NCBI RefSeq assembly: GCF_041296385.1
Contig: NW_027184085.1
Location: 14,916,801 to 14,980,800 of the forward strand
Length of the DNA stretch: 64,000 nucleotides
Source: Aphelocoma coerulescens
Lineage: Eukaryota; Chordata; Aves; Passeriformes; Corvidae
Direction of reading: 5' to 3'
The translations under genes were made by a program, and so were the position numbers. Position 1 is the stretch's first letter. Each line of letters opens with the position of its first letter. The notes under the pieces are model-generated. The model was not told the origin of the DNA. It ran no database searches and saw only the letters and a list, made by a program, of their open reading frames with translations. Positions 26,101-38,300 of the stretch are shown here, piece after piece.

Positions 26101-29100
26101 TATGTTCAGAGTATACCAACTGGATGTTTTTCACAGACACAACTTGTCTGAATGGATAACTCAGTGGGATACCCTGTGTGGTTTTAGGCAGAGCAGAGGC
26201 AGGGTTGTTTTGTCTCACTGAGATTCTGGCATTTGTGAGAGTTTGCTGAAGAAGCATCATTTGTTTCTATACTGCATTTTACTGGCAAAAGAGCAAGGGA
26301 TGAAGGAGCAATTTTGATCGCCTCTGAGGTTTAGGAATGCGAATTAATCCTATGCCCGGTTTCAGAGAGCTGGTTGTTTTAGTCAAGGTCTGTGGCTGAG
26401 CAGGGAATTTCCCAATAATTGTATAATTACTCTTAAACAAGTAATAGCTGCTGCTGGAGGGTGGCTGTGGCTGTGGTTTCCCCTCCACCCTGACTGCTCA
26501 CTCCCATGTTCTGCCCCGGCTCTGCTCCTGGGCTGTGTCTTTGTGGAGTCCTAATAAAACCTGTCTGCAAACAGGTTCATTACAATGAATATTTATGGAT
26601 TCATTTTAACTGGAACAATTTCCTGATGGAGTTCACTGTGTTGCAGCTATGTAAACAAGTCTGCCAGTGCAAGAGGAACAGCAGTACTGGAAGGGGATTG
26701 TTTTCATCTGCAATAACATGACCTTACTGAAGTGCAGTGTTTGTTGACCTCTGTGATGTTTCCAGGCTCCTGGGTTAGTGCTTCAGCTGTCAAACCACTC
26801 ATTTTGGAAGGATGCTGAGATGGCCACCAGTCAGGCGTGCAGGGATGGAGAGGATAGCCATGCTGTGACAGCTGCATGTGGGCACCAACCCTGGTCCCAC
26901 CAGAGTTTTCGGTGTGGTTATGAAAAATGAAACTATGTGCCCTGAATGATGGATTCTGATCACATTTGTTCTCATGGGAGTATTCCTCTGAGGGTTTGGC
27001 CTTCTCTTGTGGCTGTTACTAGGCAGGAAGAAGTAGAAAGGCTTGGAAAAGAGTGGTTGGGAGATGGGCTGGTGGATGGGGGAGAACAGGAAAGCGTGAA
27101 TAGGAAGGCAGCATGGGATGCCAGGCTACTGTTCCGGAAGAGAACAGGAGAGTCGTAAATAAAGTGACATTGTGCTCAGGCCTGTAAAAGAGAAAATCTC
27201 CACTTAGGGAGAAAGTGGAAGAGCTGAAGGGGAGAAGAGACTGATGGGGTAGAAATAGTGTAAGGAAGGAATGGACAAACACAGGGGCACATTTTTGTAG
27301 AACGTTTATTAATAAGAGATAATAAGAATCCTTTAAACAAGAGTACAGATGAAGCAGGGGGACCAATTGAGCTACCTGAAAATATGGCTGATCTTGGATG
27401 AACCTTGTACTGTGGCAGTATATCTTCTCTTCTGAGAGTTGATCTGTCATTTGCTTTATTAACTTTGTCCCAGGTCTGTACATTCCAACAGTTGCTGTTA
27501 CTTCTCCTGGTCCTGCTCCCCAAGCTGTCTCACTCCCACACTGCCCAAGTCCTCACTAAAGCACTTCTGTACCCCTTCTTTACTCCCAGTCCACTGAGAA
27601 CAAGGGAGTCCTATTTGGAGTGACCCATGTCTGCTTGGCCAGAGAAAAGTCCTGCTGGTGCCTGGCAAGTCCACAGAGCTCCTACAGCTATTCTCCTTGT
27701 GTAGCAGCCCCATGCCCACTCAGGCTGGCCCAGGCTTGTCCGGGTGGTGCTGCTGGGCATCCTTGTCCTGATGTGTGTGCAGTGGGGAGCATTTCCTGGC
27801 TTGCCTTTGCAGGTCTGGCTGAGGTTCTGCCAGTCCAGAGCAGTTTGACTAAATGCCTTTTATACTGAGCCTTTAACCTGAGAATTATTGAGCAGTTGCA
27901 TTAATGAGGATGTGAGAAAATACCTTCTAATTTTCAAGTTTTGTACTGTACAGCATGGATGAGAAATATGCAGTTGGAAATAGTTTTGGCTTTTTTCTGT
28001 AGTGTGATTCATTCTGTTCTCTTAGTGTAAGAAAATTGAGAGTATTACCTTTTAAATTTGGCATTACTATAGCTTTACATATTCTGCATTCTTGTGTCTT
28101 ATGGTTTTTAACCTAATTCAAACTTTGATAACTGTACTAAGAAACTGACTAGTTTCTGACACCCAGATTTGATAGCATGAATTGTTGTTACTTGATAACA
28201 CCCACTTAGAAATTGTTACTTGCTTGTGGGCTTGGTTGTTTGGATTTAATGTTTGTGATTTAATCTGCTGTCACCTAAAGAAAATCTCTAATTGAAAACA
28301 GTCTAGTGTAGAATCAAGGTCTGTCAAACCAATTTACAGTCAAATATGAAGGTCGAGCTCTTATTTTCTCTCTCTGCCTCTCTGAGCGGGGTGTCGGTGT
28401 ATCGTGGTAGTTTGGTGCCACAGAACAAAACACTGCTGCCTGACTTGTCCAACCATCCATGCTCATTTTAGCATGTGTGTTGTAGCTTTAGTTTTGAAGG
28501 TCTCTGGTAATCTCTGTGGCTATAAATGGTCAGGTCACAATCCATGGTATGGATGCTTTCCCCATACTTCTGTATGGACACCTCATGAGGTTCTGGGTTT
28601 TTTGCAAGGTACAGTTTTGTGCAGAACTCTGCGCAGTCTGCAGGTCCAGCACAGAGCAGCTGTTGCCCTTCACTGTTGTTACCAGATGCTGGTGATAATG
28701 GCAGGAGCAAAGTAGTGTCTCAAAACTGGGTTGTGCAATGGGGTTGTATGATGTGTGAAGTAAACTAAGCAAAAATGAGGCTCAAGTGAATTAAGGAAAA
28801 TGAAGAGTGTGCTTTTTTTGGGGAAATTGTAAAGGCTTTGTTGGTTTATGCTAGGATTGTAAAGGTTTGCATTCTTGGAGGTTGTAAAGTCATTTGTGGA
28901 TGCAGTCTATCAATTGGCAATACATGATTTTTCCACCCTCTATTTAATGAACTAAAGACACATAAGCCAGCTCTCTTGTAAATACAGTATTTACTATCTG
29001 TTCTAGACTGCAAGATGATGTATTACTTTATGAGGCAATGAACCATAAACTAAATATACTTCTGGTTTAAATCCAATCAGAAATTCAATAAAACTAGATG

Positions 29101-29145
29101 ATATCTTAAATGTCATATCATATTAGCAGTATTTGCTTATAAAGA
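14172..29145. other. Unassigned non-coding stretch upstream of exon 2
   Basis: No exon, RNA gene or clear dispersed repeat was recognised in about 15 kb. It includes an AT-rich run with TA repeats (20098-20130), a GT-rich patch (20205-20240) and a somewhat GC-richer block at about 27.0-27.87 kb of unknown origin that carries a 154-codon minus-strand open frame without a recognisable domain. A tataaaa motif at about 24096 has no transcript support. Confidence 0.55.
20098..20130. repeat. TA-rich imperfect microsatellite
   Basis: Interrupted TA repeats (atataaatatatatctatatatatgta style) form an AT-only patch. A GT-rich patch follows about 75 bp later. Confidence 0.7.
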
Positions 29146-29174
29146 AACTCTCTTGCTGTCTTTTGTTACGACAG
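29146..29174 (+). other. Splice acceptor of GHR exon 2
   Basis: A pyrimidine-rich run (ctctcttgctgtcttttg, then ttacgacag) ends in AG at 29173-29174. The next AG, at 29175-29176, would shorten the leader by two bases without altering the protein, so the exact boundary is uncertain by two bases. The choice here makes the leader 10 nt, against about 11 in human. Confidence 0.85.
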
Positions 29175-29184
29175 AGTCAGAAGT
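29175..29184 (+). other. GHR: GHR exon 2, 5' untranslated part
   Basis: Ten leader bases lie between the splice acceptor and the start codon. In human GHR the start-codon exon also begins with about 11 untranslated bases, with the rest of the leader in alternative first exons. The ATG context is A at -3 relative to a reading of aagtATGG, with G at +4, which is a reasonable Kozak match. The first exon or exons that splice to this site are not recognised in the window. Confidence 0.88.
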
Positions 29185-29254
29185 ATGGATCTTCGGCATC
29201 TGCTGTTTACTTTGGCACTGATCTGTGCAAATGACTCACTTTCTGCAAGTGATG
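29185..29254 (+). CDS. GHR: Growth hormone receptor, exon 2 coding part (signal peptide), partial gene
   Basis: This is the first coding segment of the growth hormone receptor, a single-pass class I cytokine receptor that binds growth hormone at the cell surface and signals through JAK2 and STAT5. The reading frame starts MDLRHLLFTLALICAN and runs to Ser-Ala-Ser-Asp: 23 codons plus one base, so the exon ends in phase 1. It has a short n-region (MDLRH), a hydrophobic core at about residues 6-15 and a polar stretch near the likely cleavage site, a classic secretion signal. From memory, the chicken protein begins almost identically (Val rather than Ile at residue 13) and the human one begins MDLWQLLLTLALA. 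Human exon 2 also carries 70 coding bases and ends in the same phase. No other start fits: the ATG is 10 bases inside the exon. The rest of the receptor should lie downstream on the + strand, outside the window. Birds are known to lack the mammalian exon 3, so this exon should join directly to the equivalent of human exon 4. Confidence 0.93.
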
Positions 29255-29260
29255 GTAAGT
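29255..29260 (+). other. Splice donor of GHR exon 2
   Basis: The sequence GTAAGT directly follows the coding bases ...gtgatg and is a perfect match to the intron part of the 5' splice-site consensus. It fixes the exon end in phase 1, as expected for this exon in the GHR family. Confidence 0.92.
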
Positions 29261-29283
29261 TTTATGATGCCTTTCTATGCCTT

Positions 29284-29323
29284 TGTGTGTGTGTGTGTGC
29301 GTGTATATATATATATATATGTA
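29284..29323. repeat. (TG)n-(TA)n microsatellite beside exon 2
   Basis: TG repeats, one GC step, then TA repeats make 40 bases of perfectly alternating pyrimidine and purine. It begins 24 bases after the donor hexamer of GHR exon 2. In the transcript it would be a UG-rich then UA-rich element just inside intron 2. Such tracts are length-variable and, on the DNA, prone to Z-form or cruciform structure. Confidence 0.95.
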
Positions 29324-32300
29324 GATTTATATAAACACTATTTTTATATTGAATTTTTCGTGCAACTTTCTTGATTGCAGTAACCCATGTATGTAATGTG
29401 AAAAATGCATCAGTTAATCTTTTTGTAGACATAGTGGATGAGATTGGGACATGTTGCCGAATGAAGGCGAATTTTGCAGACAGTTTATGATGTGTAAGCA
29501 AGATGGATAAATCTGGATTTTCTTTGAGTGGGTATTGAAGTTATGAAAGAATTGTATGAGGTTCATTTTTTTTTTATATGAACTAGTGTTTTTTTCTCAA
29601 ACAAGTCTTTTATTATATTCATACGTAAAGTATAGGACTATTTGAACATACAGAGGAAACATTTAAAGACTGTATGCTTTAAATCTCAGGCCAATATGAA
29701 CAAGATTAATAAGAAATAAATTTAGTAATTCTTGAGTAGGGACTCTGGGATTTCAAAAGAATGTGTACCCTCGACCAGCCAGCTGGGACTGGTCTTTAAG
29801 TCATTTAGCAAAACCCGTGAACTCCAATGGGACTTGCATATTGTGTCAGATTATCTGCTTATGCTTGCTGTGATCTAATTATGTAAAGAAGTGCAGCTCA
29901 AGCTGGTCAACTCTGTGCTGTTCTGGTCTTCAGAACAGACAGCAGTAACAGTTTTCCATAATAAGTAATTTTATGCAGACGTGTCACTGCTTCTCCCAAA
30001 GTTACAGAGCAGCTGCAGCTCTGTAAACAGGTGCCCCTCCTGACTTCCTAACCAAAATCTGTATTAGCAGAGCAAGTCAGAAGGGGCAGTTTGTCTAGAA
30101 ATTTTATTAAAAGTGGAATGAAAACAGCTTTCATAGCAAACTCTAAATAAAGTGATACAACTGTCAATGTAAATTTCTGACATCTCTCAATTTTTTTCTT
30201 TAGCTCCATTCTTTTGTGTTACTGAGTGCAAATTAAACGTATATAGAATTGCAAGACATGTTTCATTAGCCTTTCTAGTGCTAGTTTTAGAATATGATAC
30301 TAAGCCAAAAGGTTATGACATAGTTGCCTGTAGTCATAACTGGCCTACATTTTAAAGGTATAACCATAGTTCTTTGTACTGATGCAGTTCTGTATTTTCT
30401 TGGAGTTGCATACTTTGAATTTCTAGGTATCTTGTATATGCTGAAGCACTGGAGAGGCATATGGGATGTGACTTTGATGTTAATGGAGACATTAAGGTGA
30501 AATAAGAAATAATTAAAACTCAGGTGATCGGTTCTCAGGCAATTCTTCTATAAAGTTGATTCTGTTTATTAGCAAACAGGTTTGGATGGAGAAAACACAA
30601 GTTTCTGTTTACTTACTTCTATGTATGTGTCTCAAATGCTTGTCCTCTGTGTTACCAGGAAAAGAATCTATAAGACTGCTAGTTAAGGCTTTTTCTTTAA
30701 CATTTATGAAATATATAGATGTACCAGCTTCTCTTCATTGCCACTACAAAATGGTCAGTAGAACAAAAATTAATGTGTCCTGACTTGATCCTTTCCCCTG
30801 CCATGTCTGCATTTTACAGTAAATTCATTCAACTCAAAAATAATCCCCAGGGCAGTCTACTGGACCAACTGATTTTTCTCTTGAGTTTTAACAGCGCATG
30901 AAGATTATATGATCCTTGGCAGATGAGCTGTGGTCCACATGTCCTAACTGCAGTAATAGTCTGTGTTACAAATAAAACTTGACCACAGCATCATCTTTGT
31001 GCGACTTTGTCTATACTGATGAAACAGTAACTTCCATTAGATTACCTTCAGAAAAAAAATAAGAATATTTTGGTTGTTTCTGTGTTTATATACAAGACAC
31101 AGTACTAAATATTTATGTCCTGATTTGTTGTACTATTAAAGATTGTGTATGTGAATGGAATCACTTTGTTTAGTGATTGCTAATGACTAAATTGCTTCTA
31201 ATGCTTTAACGCATTAATTCTGAGTTGGGCACATGCTCAGTTGAGAATGTCAGAGAAGGAAGTATAAATTGAACATGGGTATTTGAGATAACAGCATAAA
31301 AGAACATCCATTTGCTGTTCTTTTGTGATTTAGGACAGAGTATTAGACAAGATCTGTTTATTGCATGTTTTGTTCTTTTTTTCTTCCATGTGAGTGTGCT
31401 CACATCTGCAAAAGTTCTCATGAGTATCCAGCCCCACTCAGGTGATGAATCCTGACAATCTTAAAGGGCTCTGCCCAGCACAGTCTTGCTGACACCTCTG
31501 TATAAACTTAATTAAATGTGCTCTGTACTTGTACCATATCTGATATGTTGCCTGGGGATTGGATCTATGGTGTCATAGTTCCCTAAAAAATTCACGTCAG
31601 TAGTTCTATTTCTTCTGGCAGCAGAAGAAATAAAAATTACATATGCTGGGTAGTCTTGTACCAAAGCCCAGTACTGAACCAGTGTAATATAGACTTGTAC
31701 ATGGGATGCTTTTGTGTCTTGAAAGTAAACAAAGCTTAAGATCAGCCTTACAAGAGAGTGCTTGGGGCTGGCTTAGTGCCATGAAGCCAGATCCAACCTT
31801 GACAGAGTGAAACCCCATACATGTTTCCTTCTGGTGGGATCAAGGGTGGGAAGCCAGCAGTTGGCCAGGCAACTGCACAACAGTTGAGACCAGATACTGG
31901 ACATTTAGTCACCTATTTGCTGTCTCCAGGCTGGTAGCCAGTTCTGCTGGAGGCTTTCTATTGGTTTAGCTTGTTTTTCATGCTCTCCTCTTGCAAAGAG
32001 GCTGGCTTGCCAGTTCCCTAAACTGAGACTGCAGGTAGCATGAAGTGATAGCGGTGCCCACTGTCTCTGAGAGGGTGATGTTCAAAGTGATCAAGCATGT
32101 CCACTGCCCCAGGTCTTTGACTGTAATTCAGGGCTGAGCAGGTCTGGGACTTTCAGCCCTTTACCAGGGTTGCTGACCCATGTGCTGTCCATGCCTGTAG
32201 CTGCCTGATGTACAATGACAAGGGCAGAACAGAGGCAGGGGTAGAAAGAAAGTAAAGGCCACAACAACAGGAAGGTAATTTCTAACAGGTGCATAATTAC

Positions 32301-35300
32301 CATAGGTAAATGGATTTTGTGCCTTCAGGATTAGAAAGCACAGGGCCCATTTTCACAGCTGATTAAGACATTTTTGTCAGCAGAATTAGGCTTCTGAGAA
32401 TTTAGATTGCTTTGAAGATGGGGAATTGTGTGATTTTGAAATTTTAGTTTAATTTAGTTAATTAGGTACATAAACAAGAAAGAGTGCTGCCTCATAAGCA
32501 GATCTCCTACATCTGTGCAGTATTAATTGTATTTCAAGGGAAAAAAAAAAAAAGCTTATATTTGTGTACAAATACACAGTTTGTGTTTGAGATTTTACAG
32601 TAATGTAACTGTGATGTTTCAAATACATATCCAGAATTCACCAAGGTATTTTGGTCACTATACCTGCTGACATCAGAAGCAGTTGAAGGGATTTGCTCCA
32701 GACACAGACTGAAATATGTTCAGGAAGCAAAATGAAAGTTGTAATATTGTTTGCTTGTTCCTTCTCTACAACTGATGAGTGTAGCTCACATAAGGACATA
32801 GAGGAATAAACTGGGAATTAGTCCCAGTTAGTAAAACAATACATAAGTTCAAGAAGTTCCAAAATTAATTTCTTCCCAGTGAAAAAAAGTGCGAAATGTC
32901 TTTTACTGTATTTTTATGATAGATCAAAGTTCATTCCAGACTATTAGAGTTATGTTAAGTCGTCCTCTGAAACAGGTTTAGAGAGGCATTCATATTTAAT
33001 GATAGCACAAGAAAAATAATTTTGTGTGAACTGGTTTTGTACAATGACAATTTTAAGAGCTACAAGCTCTAAATTATTGTTCATTTTATCTAATCAGATT
33101 TGAAAAATGTATTTATCTTTTTCCATTACAACTTTTAAAATTATTCGATGAATCTGCTATGCTCAAATATTCTATTTGCATAACTTTTATGTAAGAAATA
33201 GAATAAGTTATTTTTCTTTCTAAAACAAATCCAATCAAATTTTCATTTCCATCATGATGTCCTTTTGTTTTACTGGTGTCTATTGTTGTACTTTATGCTT
33301 TGTGTGCACTATATATTCATGACAAACCATCTAACTATATCTGTGCACTGGGTATCAGTGCTCCACTTGCAGAGCTGGAGTCTGAATCCATAACGCATGC
33401 ATAGGGCTTCAGTGTCATTAAAGACATGCCTGAGTAGCCAAGACTTCTGTGCAGGGCTCCTGGTGATACCAGAGCACCTGCAGGACATCTGCATCTTTCT
33501 GGAATGGTCAGAAGCTTAAAGAGCTCTGTGAAAAACCATAAGGCCAGTATTTGATATGTATTTGACCATCTCTTTTCAGGCAATTAAATCAACTCTATTG
33601 GCTACTCTTTGTTCCAGGGCCTATTTTGACTAACTCTCTAATGACTATTGGGAGCTTGGACACCTAAGAATAATATTAATCACAGGGATATCCTCTAGGT
33701 ACTCAAAAAATCTCCATAAAACTTGCAGATAACACACCTGTGCCTTTAAAGCAGAAGCTGGAAGGCAGGCAGAGTATCCTGGGCAGTCTGAGATAGCTAC
33801 ACGTTTAGGCAACTGCATTTTGCCCTATGTGGCATAAAGAGAGCTAAATTTAGGTGTCTTCATTTTGAACTGAGCCTCTTCCTTGCAGCTGCCTTGTTTC
33901 AATGTGCATAATTCTGTGTGCTTTCTTCTGGGTAGTGTCATAGCTGCTCAGCCACCCACTGTAGGTTTTCTGCTGCTCTCAAGGTGAGGGGTCTTCTCAC
34001 TGGATTGAGAGAAAGCAGTTGGGTCTTGCCATCTCCATGGAGTTTAGTAGCAGACATGTTGTTTAAAGACTTTTGTGCCATGTGAAGGAATTATTAGAAT
34101 TAGAATAAGCAGAAGGGGCCTTTGAATGGCAGCATATTCTCTCCTAGGAAAGGGAAATTCATCCATCAGTTCATGGAGTCGGGAGGTACCAGGGACTTCC
34201 TTGCTTGGCCTGAACTTTTCAGAAAAACGGTCTTGTCTATAAACATGTTTTGTGATTTAGGTGAACTCAAATTTTATAGATGCAGTCAGTGCAGTGACAA
34301 ACCATTTCTCAGGTATTTTTTATTTTTAATAACTTCTTTGATAATCATGAAGACTAGACATATTTGTGTATATTACAATCCTAATCTTGTTAGGAAGGAG
34401 CAAAAGGACAGACTCTTCCTTAGCTTAAGCTGCAAACATTCTTGCCTTCTCTTGGTAAACAGTAGTGACATAATATAGTTGGTAGTCATTCATTCATGGT
34501 GGTCATTTTCTCTTCTCAGTTCTTCTAGTTGGTTCATCTTTGCTATGGCCTTTCTCTGTTTTGCCTGTTTTCTCAATTATATGCAGCTAGATATGGAACA
34601 CAAGTCCAAGCAGAGCTGGCAGTAAAATCTGAGAAGCTGAAAACCCTGATCAGTGTGGTGCATCCTGGTGTACGTGGATGGGGGCAAAACTGTTGAGAAG
34701 GCAGGTTTAAAACTTCCACCTCAAAACAAAGCCTTTAGAATAGTTGCCTTATTTCCTGAAGTTTAAGTATTTCTGAGCTAGAAATGTGTTCCATTATGCA
34801 GAAGAAATTGCTACAGACACATTCCAAGAGCCAGAATCAGAAAGCTTGGCACAGGGAAGCGTAAGTTATACCACTGTGATCTGGCTAAACCATTTCAGCT
34901 GAAGAGAAGATTCATTTTGGCAGAGAGAAAAATAGTATTTCCATCATCACTTTCCATTGGGATTAAGGATGGCTTTGATGTCTAGCAGAAAAATCCAAGG
35001 GAAGGCCAAGGAAGTGCACTTCTGAGTTGCTTTTACTGCTCTTGCTTCCTACCAAGTAGTATATATTTTAGATAAACCATTTGTCTGGGCCTGTGTGACA
35101 ATATCTCATGGAGAAGAAAGGATTTCACTTTGCCTGTCTGTCTTTAACAGAAAATTATTTGGGATTTCTAAACATGGAAAACACATGCTGAAAATTAATT
35201 GCAGACAGGGCTATATTTGATAAGAAAACTCAAAAAATAAACACATTTTAAGGTATTTGTGCCCCTAAATGTCTGTGTTTAGGCTTGTATCTGAGTAGAT

Positions 35301-38300
35301 CCAATAATTTAAATGCTAACCTGGGGTGCAGAAACTAGTCTCCTTTGTCTTGTCCTCCAAACCACATCTGTGACTCCAACATCTACTGAAGATTTTCAAG
35401 CCTTTGAATATCTTCACCTGCAAGCCTGCCAAAAACACTTCATGGACAATCAGCTTCAGTCAGACACCCTGTAAAATAATGTACATGCCAAAGTTTCCCC
35501 ATCCAGTTATCTCTGTCATCCTTAATATTCCTGCTATTGTGTGTATTTCCTTCATTGCTCTTTTGTTGCCATCATATGTTCTTTGTTAAATACAGACTTG
35601 CCAATTTGCTGTCCTCTGATTGCTGAATTTTGAGGCAACTTGTGAGAATTAGCAACTCATCAGTGGTTAGTGCCTGGTTTTGTCAAAAGGAGAGGTCAGT
35701 CTTTCTCCCTCCCAGTGGGAAAGATTGTGATCCCAGCAGATCTTTGCTCTCCCAGGCAGACTTACAGACTGCAGCCTAGCCACCAACACACACTGGTCCT
35801 CCTGTGAACCAGAACTGCTCCTCCTCTACCAGGATGGAGCTGCACCCAGAACCACTGACTGATGGTGGCCACTTGTGGCTTGCTTTCAGAGGAGTGAGGC
35901 CGGTTTGAAATACGAACTTTTGCCCACACATGCAGTGAAGCCTGTGTATTTATGGGAGGAAGATTGGATGATAGAAATTATGCAAAACCATACACAGCAG
36001 TTTGTTACCACTATCTAAGAAACTAACAAGTGAGAAAATTCCTAATTACAGTCTTTACTTTAACTCCACTTTGTATTTTAAATGTAGTTGTGTATTTAAT
36101 GTGAATTAGTGAAACAGTGTGTACTGCACTAGCCAAATCAATGCAAAACTAAATCCGCACCAGGGGAAGGAAAAGTAGCTCTAGCAAATAAACACTTCTA
36201 TATTATAAAAGCAGATTACATGAGTTGTAATGAATCATTCCATACAGTAAAGTACACATAGAGCAAATTTCTTTCAATACCATCCAACTCAAACAGGAAA
36301 AAGAACCTCTATTTGCTGCATATTCATAGCATATAATGGAATGCTCAGAGAAGGGGTGACTTTTTCATTAATTTAAACAGTGATGCAGTTATTGTGCAGT
36401 AACTTGCACTGCCTGATTTAAAAGAGAAGAGATTTGTAGAACCAGTAGACTGTTTGCAGTGTTGCACATTCCCTTTCTATGCTGTGTTCTTCAGAAGTGA
36501 CAGTGGGGATTGTACTGGAAACTGAGCAAAAGTGTGACTGGAATTTGGAGAGCTGTAATTGAACAGACCTGGTTTCTACCAGTATAAATGAGGGAGTATT
36601 GTGTGCACCTCAGCAATATTTTGGCACAACTGAGTGTTCTCCTCAACTGTTCCAAGGGATCAGAAGTGAACAAGAAGCATTATAGAGCAGGAGTTCACAA
36701 GATGCCATTCTTGAGTCACACAGAATGACTTTTAAAGCTTTGCACTGGCCACCACCTGCAGCAGAACCAGATGATTCTCAGCATTGCAGCATAACTTTGA
36801 GCACAGTTTGGTAGTTTTGGAACTGGAGCCACCATCTGAAGGGTACTTAATTCCAGCCTTGAAGAATTTTTGGTCAATTAGGCTCCAGAGATTCTCCCAG
36901 TTTCCTGTTCCCAACCCTGGCAACTGCCCCAGTCTTCCTTGTTACACTCCAGCACACTAAACTGGTACCCAGGTGATTAACAACTTCTGAGGATGGAAAG
37001 GGGAATGGGAATGAGATACAGTTGGGGAGCTTGGCCATGGTGTGACCCTCCACAACAAGTTTCTGGCAAGGTTCCCCTTGGAGAATAAAAGTACTTGGCA
37101 TAATCTCTTTCCCTTCTGTACTACTGGAGAGGTGCCCGGAATGAACTATGGAAGAATGATGCAGTAGGTGAGAGGCAGAGCTGCAAACTACCAGTAGGAC
37201 TCTCTATCTTCTAAAGCTGGAATAAGTCCTGTTACTTAAGATAAAGGTTTCTCTACTTTGCTTGCTATTCTTGGCCTTTGTAGAAGCATGCTCTGAAATC
37301 AAGTAGTAACACCAATGGTCAGTTTTCTTCAGAACATCTAACAGATTGTCATGCTGCTAGGGACTTAGAATTCTTCCTGCATAATGCAGTGAAGATTTTC
37401 TTTTTGTAGAAGTACAGGGGGGTTTTTTAACAGATAATTAAATGTCTTCTACTAAGTCATTTGCTGCAAAGGGGTGTTGAATAGCCATAATGTAGGCTGA
37501 TAAAGTTGGTGGACTATCTAAAGAGGCACGCATATTGCCAATGCAGTCCTGGTCCTGTGTTTCTTTCTCATTAAGTTGGTCAGGGAGAGAGACAGTTGTT
37601 CACTCCCTGCATTGTGGGTTTTGTGAGAGCCTTTGATAAAGCAGTGTAAGCAAAGGGTCCTTTAAAAAATGCCAGGGATAAAATCGAAGGGCTTGTATAG
37701 ATTAAAAAAATTAATCAAAAGGGGAAAAGAGGAGCAAATGAGCTCCCACATCCAAGGGTGTCTCTTGTCTATAGATTGTACATGGAGGAATTAAATCAAG
37801 ATTTGTTCTGCCGGGAGAGGTGTGTGGCAGGATGGGACGGAAAGCAGTGCAGTTCTGTAGGGCACCAAGGGAGTGACAGGGAAGGGTGTGAGTGGGGGCT
37901 GCTGGAGCCCCACAGCTGTGTGCGCAAACACTCGGCACGGCACTGCTGGAATGGTGCAGTGGGGGATGCCCGGGGAAACTCCAGAGACTCACCCAGACCA
38001 AGAAGCATGTCTTCTGTCAGCTATCCCAAACTGTACCCTGAGCATATTCAGAGAAACATGCTGAAAGGAAGTATGTTTATTTTGTATTTGGTCTGGGATT
38101 TTGTTTATTTATTAGTCCCCTAGAAATGTGTAGTCTTGGCTTAAAGGCTGACAGAAACTTCAGAAGCAAATTTGAAAACTGACTTGGATCGAGAATTTAA
38201 CCTTGAATCCCTATCTGCTAGAACCCTCCTCTGTTTTTCACTTTGTAAAGACAAAATAGCAAGACCAATTATGTGCCTGGCAGGCAGACACCATGTGCAT

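Larger units (their letters stand above)
1..29174 (+). other. Upstream non-coding DNA, probably GHR intron 1
   Basis: This stretch precedes the start-codon exon on the same strand. I see no exon of another gene. There is also no CpG-rich island that would mark a strong promoter, so I cannot place GHR exon 1 or separate intron 1 from 5' flanking DNA. In mammals the first intron of GHR is very long and has several alternative untranslated first exons, so intron is the more likely reading. It is AT-rich and CpG-poor except in the repeat insertions listed separately. Confidence 0.6.

Noticed and set aside
27019..27483. 154-codon minus-strand open frame, with AATAAA-like text near 27306 that suggested a second LTR
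   Set aside because: No protein family was recognised, CpG content is low and no U5-like or edge features follow the AATAAA. I left it as unassigned sequence.
30841..30870. Leu-Leu-Asp context around tctactggacc, checked as the next GHR exon
   Set aside because: The upstream codons lack the Cys and Ser-Pro-Glu pattern of the hormone-binding domain and no acceptor of suitable quality precedes it.
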